This document shows positions 17,159 to 26,992 of a DNA stretch of 64,000 nucleotides, in pieces. The translations under genes were made by a program, and so were the position numbers. Numbering within the stretch: the first letter of the stretch is position 1; every line of letters begins with the position of its first letter. Under the pieces are notes generated by a model. That model was not told the origin of the DNA. It made no database searches and saw only the letters and a program-made list of their open reading frames with translations. The stretch is from Pedobacter sp. W3I1 (GTDB lineage Bacteria > Bacteroidota > Bacteroidia > Sphingobacteriales > Sphingobacteriaceae), in assembly GCF_030816015.1 (NCBI RefSeq), contig NZ_JAUSXN010000001.1:2232001-2296000 (forward strand), given 5' to 3'.

Positions 17159-20100
17159 ATGGAACAATACAAGAAATGGTGTAGTAAGCATTGTCATATA
17201 AAATTTTTGATACGACAATCGCTACTTAAAACCTGCTTTTCGATGATTCTCCTGCTGTTGCTGGTGAACTCGGCCAGTGCACAAGAGAAAAGAACTGTAA
17301 GGGGAACTGTGTTTGATGATCAAAAGCAGCCCCTGATTGGTGCGACCCTTACCGTGAAAGGAACAGGAGCAAAAGCAATTACTTCAGCGGAGGGAAAATT
17401 TTCGATTGAAGTACCCATAGGAAGGGCAACTTTGGTCGTCGCATTTGTTGGGATGATGACCAAAGAGGTGAATATAACTGATCAAAGTAATGTGATTATC
17501 TCGATGAGTGATGACCGCACTGCTTTGGATGAGGTAATTATTGTAGGCTATGGCCAACAAAAGAAGGCAAGTGTTGTAGGAGCCATCTCACAAACTTCGG
17601 GCAAGGTGCTTGAACGTACAGGTGGGGTAACCAACCTGGGCATGGCCCTAACGGGAAATCTTCCAGGGGTAGTTACCACAGCCTCATCGGGTATGCCTGG
17701 TGGGGAAGATCCACAAATTTTAATCCGTGGGCAAAGTTCCTGGAACAACAGCTCGCCACTAATTTTGGTGGACGGGATTGAACGCTCGATAAGTTCTATT
17801 GATATTTCCTCAGTTGAAAGCGTTTCTGTTTTAAAAGATGCCTCTGCTACAGCGGTATATGGCGTGAGGGGTGCAAACGGCGTAATCCTGGTGACTACAA
17901 AACGTGGGGTTGAAGGCCGGGCGCAGGTTCAGGTCAGATCGAACCTGACGGCTAAAGTGGCTTCAAGACTTCCTGAAAAATATGATTCCTATGATGCCCT
18001 GATGATTAAGAATAACATTATTGAACGGGAATCAATAGTTGATCAAAATGTTTGGTCTGGTTATACACCTAAGTCGATCATCAACAAATACCGTAACCCG
18101 GCTAATCTTGAAGAATGGGACCGTTATCCAAACGTTAACTGGGAAGAAGAACTTTTCAAGGATAAAGCGATGTCTTACAATACCGCGGCAAACGTTTCGG
18201 GTGGTTCAAAGTTTGTGACTTATTTTGCAGGGCTGGATTTAACCAGGGAAGGCGATTTATTTAAAACCTTTCCCAATCAGCGGGGTTACACGTCAAATTT
18301 TGGGTATAACCGTACCAATGTAAGAAGTAACCTGGATTTCAACCTGACCAAAACCACGAAATTCTCAACCAAACTTTTCGGGTCAAACGGTGTTCGCCAG
18401 GTACCTTATGGTATGGCTGACGGGGATCAGTCTTTCTGGTCTTCTGCCTATAGAACTGCTCCCGATTCCTTTCGGCCCATTTATTCAGATGGTACCTATG
18501 GGTTTTTTCCAACCGCAACTCAGGATCAGCCAAATGCTGCATTCTGGCTGGCCTATTCGGGGGTAGAAAAAAGGACCAGTACACAGTTGACTACTGATTT
18601 TATTCTGCAACAAAGATTAGATATGGTTACAAAGGGACTAAGTTTTAGAGGAAGTCTCTCTTTAGATAATACATTTCTGGAAAGAATCCGTGGTATAAAT
18701 GACCAATTTAATGCTGCGCAGCGAAAATATATTAGTTCCAATACGGGTATCACTTCATTTGAGCAGCAAAGAAACACAGGTACCCAATTTGATTTTACTG
18801 ATGCGATAGCCTGGTCAATTGCGCCCGGGGAAGTAGATAAAAATGCCACTTACCGCAATACCAATTATCAGTTCCAGGTCAATTACGACCGAAAGTTTGG
18901 AGATCATGATGTAACAGCGATGGGGCTTATGCAGCGTCAGAGAACTGCAAGAGGTGGTTCTTTTCCGACTTTTCGGGAAGACTGGGTATTCAGGACAACT
19001 TATAATTACAGGTCTAAATATTTCTTTGAGGCAAACGGTGCTTACAATGGATCTGAACAGTTTGGTCCCGATTACCGTTTTGCATTCTTTCCTTCGGTGT
19101 CTGCAGGCTGGCTGATCAGTAATGAGAAATTTATGAAAAGCCTGAAATTTGTTGATTTATTAAAAGTCAGAGCTTCCTGGGGAAGAATCGGGGATGATGC
19201 ACTTGGTGGTCCAAGGTGGCCCTTCCGTGACTCTTATCAATATGGTGGCAATACACCGATGGGTTCGCCCGCCGTGGCCACGCCATACACCATCTACAGG
19301 ATCGGTACCATGGGCAATGCAAACCTATCCTGGGAGACCGTTGAAAAACGTAATCTGGGTATAGAGTACAGTTTCTTAAAAGGAGCGATTTCCGGAAGTG
19401 TGGATATTTTTAAAGATAAAAGAAGCGACATCATGATCGGCGGCAGTTCGAGGGCTATACCATCTTATTATGGTTTTGGCAGCACAGCGCCAAGGGCGAA
19501 TCTTGGACAGGTAACCGCTCAGGGCTACGAAGTGGAGTTAAAATTAAACCACGCTTTCAATAGGGATATCCGTGTATGGGCAAATCTTGCGATGACCCAT
19601 GCGACCAATCTGACCAATTTCAGGGATGATCCTGAATTGACGCCAAGTTATCAGAAACAGGCTGGTTATCCCATTGGTCAAACCAGGTCTTTTTTAAACG
19701 ATGGATTCTTATCGAGCTGGGATGATATTTATGGAAGCACGGTACGATTGTCAAATAATCAGAATAAACTGCCAGGTGATTATAATATCATCGATTTTAA
19801 TGCAGATGGAATTATAGACGATAAGGACCGGGCACCGTATGGCTATACCTCGAACCCTCAGAACACCTACAATGCCAGCATTGGTTTTGAATGGAAAAAA
19901 CTTAGTCTTTTTGTTCAGTTCTATGGGGTAAATAATGTAACCAGAGAGATTGAGTTTCCAAACTTTCAAGGGAAAAGTAACGTCGTATTTGTGGAAAAAC
20001 CATACTGGTATCTGCAGAATGGCGGTGGTGAGGTACCTCCACCGCGCTGGAGCGTTTTAGACGCCTTTGGTGGCAGCGGAACACGCTATTACTATGATGC

Positions 20101-20323
20101 ATCCTATATCCGGTTAAAGAACGCGGAACTTGGCTACACCTTATCCGGAAATTACATAAGCAAACTTGGCTTAAAAAGCTGCAGGGTTTATGTAAATGGC
20201 AACAACCTTTTATTATGGACAAAAATGCCGGACGACCGGGAATCCAACTTTAGTGGCGGTTCAGGCGGCGGTGCTTATCCTACAGTGAGACGTTTCAACC
20301 TTGGTCTTGATATCACTTTATAA
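17159..20323 (+). CDS. xusA: SusC-family TonB-dependent transporter (XusA-like)
   Basis: 1054-residue outer-membrane porter. A long N-region precedes a signal peptide ending NSASAQ (about residue 42). A carboxypeptidase-D regulatory-like domain follows at about 46-120, a plug beginning near VIIVGYGQQKKASVVGAIS, the SusC hallmark TAVYGVRGANGVILVTT at about 236-252, and a 22-strand barrel. It imports xylo-oligosaccharides together with its SusD partner 12 bases downstream. The SusC-SusD-SusC-SusD-DUF1735/DUF5627 order matches xusABCDE, the conserved xylan transport core described in Prevotella bryantii and Bacteroides. Symbol is by synteny, so moderate confidence in the name. Confidence 0.88.
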   Translation: MEQYKKWCSKHCHIKFLIRQSLLKTCFSMILLLLLVNSASAQEKRTVRGTVFDDQKQPLIGATLTVKGTGAKAITSAEGKFSIEVPIGRATLVVAFVGMMTKEVNITDQSNVIISMSDDRTALDEVIIVGYGQQKKASVVGAISQTSGKVLERTGGVTNLGMALTGNLPGVVTTASSGMPGGEDPQILIRGQSSWNNSSPLILVDGIERSISSIDISSVESVSVLKDASATAVYGVRGANGVILVTTKRGVEGRAQVQVRSNLTAKVASRLPEKYDSYDALMIKNNIIERESIVDQNVWSGYTPKSIINKYRNPANLEEWDRYPNVNWEEELFKDKAMSYNTAANVSGGSKFVTYFAGLDLTREGDLFKTFPNQRGYTSNFGYNRTNVRSNLDFNLTKTTKFSTKLFGSNGVRQVPYGMADGDQSFWSSAYRTAPDSFRPIYSDGTYGFFPTATQDQPNAAFWLAYSGVEKRTSTQLTTDFILQQRLDMVTKGLSFRGSLSLDNTFLERIRGINDQFNAAQRKYISSNTGITSFEQQRNTGTQFDFTDAIAWSIAPGEVDKNATYRNTNYQFQVNYDRKFGDHDVTAMGLMQRQRTARGGSFPTFREDWVFRTTYNYRSKYFFEANGAYNGSEQFGPDYRFAFFPSVSAGWLISNEKFMKSLKFVDLLKVRASWGRIGDDALGGPRWPFRDSYQYGGNTPMGSPAVATPYTIYRIGTMGNANLSWETVEKRNLGIEYSFLKGAISGSVDIFKDKRSDIMIGGSSRAIPSYYGFGSTAPRANLGQVTAQGYEVELKLNHAFNRDIRVWANLAMTHATNLTNFRDDPELTPSYQKQAGYPIGQTRSFLNDGFLSSWDDIYGSTVRLSNNQNKLPGDYNIIDFNADGIIDDKDRAPYGYTSNPQNTYNASIGFEWKKLSLFVQFYGVNNVTREIEFPNFQGKSNVVFVEKPYWYLQNGGGEVPPPRWSVLDAFGGSGTRYYYDASYIRLKNAELGYTLSGNYISKLGLKSCRVYVNGNNLLLWTKMPDDRESNFSGGSGGGAYPTVRRFNLGLDITL

Positions 20324-20335
20324 AATAATTTGAAG

Positions 20336-22231
20336 ATGAAAAATCTCTTTAAGCATACCGTATTGCCCCTTATTATATTATCGGGCATTCTTGCATCAAG
20401 TTCGTGCAAAAAATATTTAGACAGGTCTCCGCTTGCTGACATTCAGGAAACCGATCCCTACAAAAATTTCAGAAATTTTCAGGGCTTTACGGAAGAACTT
20501 TACAATTGCATTCCCTTGCTTAGCCTGGTTGAAGCACATAACAGCTTCAATTTAGGTGAAGAAGAATTCTGGGAGGTAGGGGAAACCCGCTTACTTTCCT
20601 ACCAGATCGATCAGGGAAATTACATGGGCTGGACGAATACGTTTTATAATTTTCTGGGTACTGGTGGAAATCCAGCAGACGGAACCGGAACAGATGCCAA
20701 CAGAACGAAGGGAAAACTATGGGGACTCTCCTGGTATGCCATCCGTAAAGCAAATGTAGGCCTGGCTAACCTGGATAAACTCACTGATGCTACTCAGGAA
20801 GAAAAAGACATGATCGCAGGACAACTCTATTTTTTTAGAGGTTATTTTCATTTCGTACTGATGGAATACTGGGGAGGCTTGCCCTATGTTGATCAGGTAC
20901 TGCCCAGCGACCAGGTTATTCAGTTACCCCGCTTAAGCTATCAGGCTACCGCGGATAAAGTGGCTGCAGATTTGCAACGTGCCTCGGCATTATTGCCGGT
21001 GGACTGGGACCAGACGGTAGTCGGCAAACAGACTGCCGGAAATAACAATACCCGCATCAACAAAATAATGGCACTTGGATTTCTTGGCAAAAACTATCTG
21101 TGGGCAGGCAGCCCGCTGATGAACAGGGAATCTACAGGAAATAGTGCCTATAACACTGAGTATTGTAAAAAAGCAGCCGATGCGCTGGCATCAGCACTTC
21201 AGATCACGGAGTCAACAGGCCGCTATGAGCTGGCACCGTTTTCACAGTACCGCGATTTGTTCTATACCTACAATCAGAATGGCAAAATACCAGGGCTTAA
21301 AGAATCCATCTTTCTTGAAAACCTTGCAAACGCTGCGGGAAGATGGAGGTGGAATCAGGTAAACGATTATCGTCCGCTGGTCATCCATCAAACGGGTATT
21401 AAGGTTTATCCGACAGCAAATTACGCAGATTATTACGGTATGGCGAACGGTTTACCCATCACCGATCCTGAACAGAAGGATTCAGAAAGCGGATATGATC
21501 CGGAATATCCATGGAAAAACAGGGATCCCCGCTTTTACAATGACATCATGATTGATGGTGAAAAATGTGTACTTACCGCTCAAAGTGTCGGTAACAACGA
21601 GTATCGCCAGTATGCAAGTCTTTTCAGTAACGGACTTTTCAGGACGGCCGACGGAAACAAAAAGGTTTGGACAGGCTACCTGAATTCCAAATTTGTCTCC
21701 AAATTGATGAACGAATATGATGGCTACAGAGAGAACAACACTTTTGTCTTAAGTCTGATGCGCCTTGCAGATGTGTATCTTCTTTATGCAGAAGCTGCGG
21801 CAAATGGATATGGCTCCCCTCAAGGTAAAGGCAGTGGTTATGGACTTTCTGCGGTAGATGCCGTTAATAAAATACGCAACCGGGCTGGGGTATCTAATGT
21901 AGCAACCAAATTTTTGGCCTCAAATACCTTGTTTTTAAGTGAACTTAGAAGGGAAAGGGCAGTTGAATTAGCATTCGAGGGCCACCGCTTCAATGATTTA
22001 AGGAGATGGTTGTTATTAACCGAACGTCCTTATACACTAAAAAAAGCAGTGGAATTCGACCGTGCCCTTACCAATGCACAGGTTTACGCGGATCCCAAAA
22101 ATGCCAGGGTAAGAAATTTCAGGGAAACAGTACTCTTTGAGCGACAATTAGGTCAACGTCATTACTGGTTACCCTTCCGTGTAGAGGATGTGAATATGTA
22201 TAAGGATTTCAAGCAGAACCCAGGTTGGTAA
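20336..22231 (+). CDS. xusB: SusD/RagB-family glycan-binding lipoprotein (XusB-like)
   Basis: A TTG two codons upstream is possible, but ATG at 20336 gives a standard lipoprotein signal, MKNLFKHTVLPL...SSSCKKYLD, with the lipid cysteine near residue 25. About 631 residues. SusD/RagB features include the helical TPR-like N-half and the C-terminal motifs ELRRERAVELAFEGHRFNDL and WLPFRVEDVNMYKDFKQNPGW. It forms the lid of the XusA-like porter on the cell surface and captures xylo-oligosaccharides. It starts 12 bases after xusA and precedes the second SusC gene by 18 bases. Confidence 0.88.
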   Translation: MKNLFKHTVLPLIILSGILASSSCKKYLDRSPLADIQETDPYKNFRNFQGFTEELYNCIPLLSLVEAHNSFNLGEEEFWEVGETRLLSYQIDQGNYMGWTNTFYNFLGTGGNPADGTGTDANRTKGKLWGLSWYAIRKANVGLANLDKLTDATQEEKDMIAGQLYFFRGYFHFVLMEYWGGLPYVDQVLPSDQVIQLPRLSYQATADKVAADLQRASALLPVDWDQTVVGKQTAGNNNTRINKIMALGFLGKNYLWAGSPLMNRESTGNSAYNTEYCKKAADALASALQITESTGRYELAPFSQYRDLFYTYNQNGKIPGLKESIFLENLANAAGRWRWNQVNDYRPLVIHQTGIKVYPTANYADYYGMANGLPITDPEQKDSESGYDPEYPWKNRDPRFYNDIMIDGEKCVLTAQSVGNNEYRQYASLFSNGLFRTADGNKKVWTGYLNSKFVSKLMNEYDGYRENNTFVLSLMRLADVYLLYAEAAANGYGSPQGKGSGYGLSAVDAVNKIRNRAGVSNVATKFLASNTLFLSELRRERAVELAFEGHRFNDLRRWLLLTERPYTLKKAVEFDRALTNAQVYADPKNARVRNFRETVLFERQLGQRHYWLPFRVEDVNMYKDFKQNPGW

Positions 22232-22249
22232 TCAAATAATTCAACAGAA

Positions 22250-25168
22250 ATGAATAGAAAAAATATAGTGACCTGTTGCCTTTGTTTAGTCGCTTTCCTA
22301 TTAAGGATCACTCAAACAGCTGCACAGGAGCAAAAAGACAGTGTCGTTAAAGTGCCGTTTCGTAAAGTTTCCGCACCACTCCCTAACGATAGTTTAGTAA
22401 GAACAGCATTCCGAACGGTTGCCCGGGAGGATTTGCTTGGCGGAGTTTCTTCGGTGAACATCGCAGCGCTTTTGAAAAAAAGTTATGGCAGCAGAAGTCT
22501 CGATAATTTACAGAGTTTCGTAGGTGGCTACAACGGGAATATATGGGGGCAAGCGCCACTAATTCTTGTAGATGGAATCCCCAGGAATGCTGCAGACGTC
22601 AGGTTGGTTGAAGTACAGTCTATAACGGTGTTAAAAAGTGCCAGTGCTGTGATGCTCTACGGAAGCACAGCCGCTAAAGGTGCTATTTTAATCACAACCA
22701 ATAGGGGAAGCGTGAAACCTTTGAGTATTAATGTCCGTGCAAATACCGGCATTTTTGTGCCTAAGGCTTATCCCAAATACCTGAACGGAGCAGACTACAT
22801 GACCCTGTATAATGAGGCACTGACCAATGATGGAATAGCAACTTCGGGAGCTGGATTCACTCAGCAGCAAATCGACAACACAAGGGCTGGAACAAATCCC
22901 TACCGGTACCCTGATGTGGATTTCTTTAGTTCGGACTATCTTAAAAATGCTTACTCAAAGTCTGATCTGACCACTGAGGTTTCAGGAGGGAATGAGTTTG
23001 CACGGTATTACACCAATATTGGTCTGAGCTATAATAATAGTCTCATAAAATATGGTGAGCAGCAAAAAAACAGTGACTTTGGTTTCAACGTAAGGGGTAA
23101 TGTGGACATGAACATTACAAAATGGCTGACCGCCTCGGCTGATGCGGTAGCAATATCTTCTAATAATTACGCAGGAAGAGGAGACTTTTGGGGAGCAAGT
23201 TCTACGATTGCCCCAACCTTTAACAGGTTCTCTCCATTGATCCCAATAGACAGGCTTGATCCAAGCAACCCAGCCTTACAGACTTTTGTGAAGAATAGTA
23301 ACCACATCATTGACGGAAAATTCCTGCTTGGCGGGCAGAGTACAAATCCCACCAACGTATTTTCTGATATGCTGGCCGCGGGATACATCCGCACAAAATC
23401 GAGTACTTTTCTCTATAATGTGGGCTTAAAGGCCGACCTGGCATCTTTGGTACAAGGACTTTCCTTTACTACAGCAACCAGTATGGATTATGCTTCATTA
23501 TATTCTGAAGCTTATAACCTGCCTTACGCAACTTACCGCCCAACATGGTCTACGGTAAATGGTCAGGATGTCATCACTGCGCTTGAAAAATTCGGTGAGG
23601 ATAAGAATTCTACAAATGAATATGTAGGCAGGTCAACTTATACGCAAACAATGTCATTCCGATCCCAGTTTGATTATGCCAGGATTTTTGCAAATCACCA
23701 TTCGGTAACCGCTACAGTACTTGGATGGTGGTATAAAACACAGTTCTCCAGTGATATTGATAATCAGGGAGGAAGTGATTATCAACCTGTTTTAAACACA
23801 AACCTTGGATTCCAGGCCGGTTATAATTTCAAAAGAAAGTATTATCTGGATTTTACAGGTGCTTTAGTTCATTCTGCTAAACTGCCACCTGGAAAACGAA
23901 ATGCGCTATCGCCTTCAGTTTCTGTTGGATGGAGAATCAGTAATGAGCGCTTTTTTAAAGAGAACGTTTCCTTTGTGGATGATCTGAAATTTAATGCTTC
24001 TTATGCCTCGGTGAACCAGGATCTGGATGTAACCGGCTATAGGGCCAATAATGTGAATGAGCCTGTTGATTATTATTTGTATCAGGGCTATTACAGCAAT
24101 ACTGCTGCCCTTGGAGGATATTATCAATGGCGGGATGGGGTTGCAGGTGGAAGGACTACACTTTCCGGACAATCGGAAAATCTTGATCTTACCTTTATTA
24201 AACGCAATGAATGGAGGGTGGGCTTAGATGCATCGTTTTTCAAAAACCTCCTTACCCTTGATCTGAATTATTTCTCTCAAAATACAAACGGACTTCTGGC
24301 ACGTGGTGTAACCATTTATCCTTCTTATTTCTCCGGATCAGGTGATTTTCGTCCCTGGATTAATTTTAATGAAGATAAACGCAAGGGTCTGGATTTCTCG
24401 CTCAATCTGAATAAGCATATCGGAGCAGTGCAGTACTCACTGGGTGTATCGGGCATGTTGTATAATAGTAAGGCGATGAAACGGGATGAGATTGTAGATC
24501 AGGCTTATCTGGCCAGAGCAGGAAGACCTCTCGATGCGTATTATGGCTATTTGAGTGAAGGGTTCTTTCAAAGTCAGGCAGATATAGATGCACATGCCAA
24601 ACAAACTTTCGGCGTGGTGAAACCCGGAGACCTGAAATATAAAGATCTTAACGGGGATGGACTCATCGATGGCAGGGACCAGCAGGACCTGGGCCACACT
24701 GGCTGGGCTGCCTCACCTTTCACCTATGGATTAAACCTGACGGTGAAATACAAAAACTTCACCCTTTTTGCTTTAGGCTCCGGTAGTGGAGGTGCTGTTG
24801 GCTTCAAGAACAGTTCTTATTACTGGGTAGGGGGAAGCGGTAAATATTCTGAGGTGGTTTTAGACCGCTGGACAGAGGCTACAAAACTTACTGCAAGTTA
24901 TCCCCGGTTAACTACAAACAGCAATAATAATTTTCGTAATTCCACTTTTTGGTTATATAAAACTAACCGGTTTGATCTCAACAGGGTTCAGTTGACCTAC
25001 GATTTCGATCAGAAGTTTTTAAAAGATTCTTTTGTTCATGGCCTTAGTTTATACGTTCAGGGTGATAATCTTTTGGTGATTTCAAATGAACGAAAACTAA
25101 TGGAAACTAATATTGGTACCGCACCACAGACCCGTTTTTTCAACCTGGGTGCCAGGGCTTCTTTTTAA
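22250..25168 (+). CDS. xusC: Second SusC-family transporter, without N-terminal extension domain (XusC-like)
   Basis: 972 residues with a signal peptide ending TAAQEQ. After a short, unusual linker (PFRKVSAPLP..., FRTVAREDLLGGVSSV) the protein goes straight into a plug-like region (QAPLILVDGIPRNAADVRLVE, AVMLYGSTAAKGAILITT) and a barrel. The carboxypeptidase-regulatory domain and the usual VVVGYG TonB-box region seen in the other two SusC proteins are absent. This form is known as the second porter of xus-type clusters. It ends with the usual aromatic C-terminus (GARASF). It probably works with the SusD gene 21 bases downstream. Confidence 0.83.
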   Translation: MNRKNIVTCCLCLVAFLLRITQTAAQEQKDSVVKVPFRKVSAPLPNDSLVRTAFRTVAREDLLGGVSSVNIAALLKKSYGSRSLDNLQSFVGGYNGNIWGQAPLILVDGIPRNAADVRLVEVQSITVLKSASAVMLYGSTAAKGAILITTNRGSVKPLSINVRANTGIFVPKAYPKYLNGADYMTLYNEALTNDGIATSGAGFTQQQIDNTRAGTNPYRYPDVDFFSSDYLKNAYSKSDLTTEVSGGNEFARYYTNIGLSYNNSLIKYGEQQKNSDFGFNVRGNVDMNITKWLTASADAVAISSNNYAGRGDFWGASSTIAPTFNRFSPLIPIDRLDPSNPALQTFVKNSNHIIDGKFLLGGQSTNPTNVFSDMLAAGYIRTKSSTFLYNVGLKADLASLVQGLSFTTATSMDYASLYSEAYNLPYATYRPTWSTVNGQDVITALEKFGEDKNSTNEYVGRSTYTQTMSFRSQFDYARIFANHHSVTATVLGWWYKTQFSSDIDNQGGSDYQPVLNTNLGFQAGYNFKRKYYLDFTGALVHSAKLPPGKRNALSPSVSVGWRISNERFFKENVSFVDDLKFNASYASVNQDLDVTGYRANNVNEPVDYYLYQGYYSNTAALGGYYQWRDGVAGGRTTLSGQSENLDLTFIKRNEWRVGLDASFFKNLLTLDLNYFSQNTNGLLARGVTIYPSYFSGSGDFRPWINFNEDKRKGLDFSLNLNKHIGAVQYSLGVSGMLYNSKAMKRDEIVDQAYLARAGRPLDAYYGYLSEGFFQSQADIDAHAKQTFGVVKPGDLKYKDLNGDGLIDGRDQQDLGHTGWAASPFTYGLNLTVKYKNFTLFALGSGSGGAVGFKNSSYYWVGGSGKYSEVVLDRWTEATKLTASYPRLTTNSNNNFRNSTFWLYKTNRFDLNRVQLTYDFDQKFLKDSFVHGLSLYVQGDNLLVISNERKLMETNIGTAPQTRFFNLGARASF

Positions 25169-25189
25169 TGGAATTAAAGCAATAATGTT

Positions 25190-26962
25190 ATGAAATTAAG
25201 AATATTTATTATCGGATTAGTTGCCCTTGCGCTTGCCGGGTGCAAGAAAATTCTTGAACCGGAACCGGAAAACCTTAAAACTATTGAGCAAATGTACACC
25301 GATGCCAATTTTGCGCAGGGTTTTTTGATTAACGCTTATCGTACCATCCCGGCCTATTATGATAACTCGGATTTTGCCACTGATGATGCGGTCACCAATC
25401 AGCTCACCCATCCCTACCTGCAGTTGGCCAGTGGTTCATGGACCGCTGCCAGCAATCCGGCCTCTGTATGGAACCAGTCTTATGAGGCGATGCAGTACAT
25501 CAATCTTTTCCTCGCCAATTCGGCTAAGGTAAGCTGGGCTGTAGACCCCGAAAGTTCGAAGCTTTTCAATATCCGCATGAGAGGGGAAGCTTTTGGTTTA
25601 AGAGGCCTTTATCTTTATTTTCAGTTACGAAACCATGGTGGTATTGCCTCCAATGGTCAACTGACAGGGGTGCCGATCATTACCCAATATCAGAACGCAA
25701 CGAGCGAATTCAATTTGCCAAGGGCCAGTTTTGATGCCTGCGTAAAGCAAATCTATAAAGACCTGGACAGTGCTGAGGCTTATCTTCCTGTTGAATATAA
25801 CGATGTATCTTCGGCCGCGCAAATTCCTGCCAGGTTTCGCAGTGTTACCCAGAATGCAGAGACTTATAACCGTGTAATGGGGCAGTATGCCCGTCAGCTT
25901 TTCAACGGGTTGATCGCCAAATCTTTCCGCACAAGAACCGCTTTGCTGGCGGCAAGTCCTGCTTTTAAAAATGCATCCAATTCCCTCACCTGGGCAGATG
26001 CTGCAGATTATGCCGCACAGATCATCGATTATAAGGGTGGCGCAAATAGTCTTCCGCAAAATGGCGGAACTTATTATGCCAATACAGCCGAAGTTGATGG
26101 GTTAGGCGGGGGAAATAATCCATCCGAGGTGATCTGGAGAGAAAATATAGTAACCAATGATGGTACCCAGGAAGGACAGCACTTCCCGCCTTCACTATTT
26201 GGAAACGGACTAATGAATCCCACGCAAAATTTAGTGGATGCTTTTCCTATGGCCAACGGTTATCCGATTGATCATCCTAACGCAAATTATCTGTCCGCTA
26301 ATCCTTATGTAGGAAGAGATCCGAGGTTTGGGAAGTATATCTTTTTTAACGGAAGTACTGCAGGCGTTTCCAATACGGTAATCCGGACAGGAAGTGGTTC
26401 TGGTTCTGATGATGGGGTGAATGTTAGGGCCACTTCAACAAGGACAGGTTACTATATGAAAAAACGTTTGAGAATGGATGTTAACCGAAATCCGATTTCA
26501 ATCAGCGGAAAAACCCATTATAATCCCAGGATACGTTACACTGAAATGTATCTTGCTTATGCAGAAGCCGCAAATGAAGCCTGGGGACCAACAGGACTGG
26601 GTACCCATACTTATTCGGCTTATGATATCATCAAAAATATCCGTAAAAGAGCATTTGGTTTTTCAAGCGACCCATACCTGGAGGAGTGTAAATCTGATGT
26701 GGGTAAGATGCGCGAACTGATTAGAAATGAACGACGCCTGGAACTCTGCTTTGAAAGTTTTCGTTTCTGGGATCTACGCCGCTGGAAAGTGGATTTAACC
26801 AAATTAAATGAGACTGCAAGAGGAATGGATGTTAATGGTAACGTTTTTACCCCTTTGAGTGTTGAACCGCGTGCCTTTCAGAGTTATATGTATTATGGTC
26901 CCATCCCTAATTCGGAAGTGTTGAAATATAGTCAGTTAATTCAAAATCAGGGCTGGAAATAA
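25190..26962 (+). CDS. xusD: Second SusD/RagB-family lipoprotein (XusD-like)
   Basis: 590 residues with a clear lipoprotein signal: LVALALAGCKKILEPEPEN, cysteine at about residue 18. The C-terminal SusD signature ELIRNERRLELCFESFRFWDLRRWK and the closing segment YGPIPNSEVLKYSQLIQNQGW are present. It serves as surface glycan-binding partner of the preceding SusC protein. It is followed after 30 bases by the DUF1735/DUF5627 lipoprotein, so all five genes from 17159 to 28027 probably form one transcript. Confidence 0.88.
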   Translation: MKLRIFIIGLVALALAGCKKILEPEPENLKTIEQMYTDANFAQGFLINAYRTIPAYYDNSDFATDDAVTNQLTHPYLQLASGSWTAASNPASVWNQSYEAMQYINLFLANSAKVSWAVDPESSKLFNIRMRGEAFGLRGLYLYFQLRNHGGIASNGQLTGVPIITQYQNATSEFNLPRASFDACVKQIYKDLDSAEAYLPVEYNDVSSAAQIPARFRSVTQNAETYNRVMGQYARQLFNGLIAKSFRTRTALLAASPAFKNASNSLTWADAADYAAQIIDYKGGANSLPQNGGTYYANTAEVDGLGGGNNPSEVIWRENIVTNDGTQEGQHFPPSLFGNGLMNPTQNLVDAFPMANGYPIDHPNANYLSANPYVGRDPRFGKYIFFNGSTAGVSNTVIRTGSGSGSDDGVNVRATSTRTGYYMKKRLRMDVNRNPISISGKTHYNPRIRYTEMYLAYAEAANEAWGPTGLGTHTYSAYDIIKNIRKRAFGFSSDPYLEECKSDVGKMRELIRNERRLELCFESFRFWDLRRWKVDLTKLNETARGMDVNGNVFTPLSVEPRAFQSYMYYGPIPNSEVLKYSQLIQNQGWK

Positions 26963-26992
26963 TAAGAAATTGAAATTAAATAAATGATAAGC

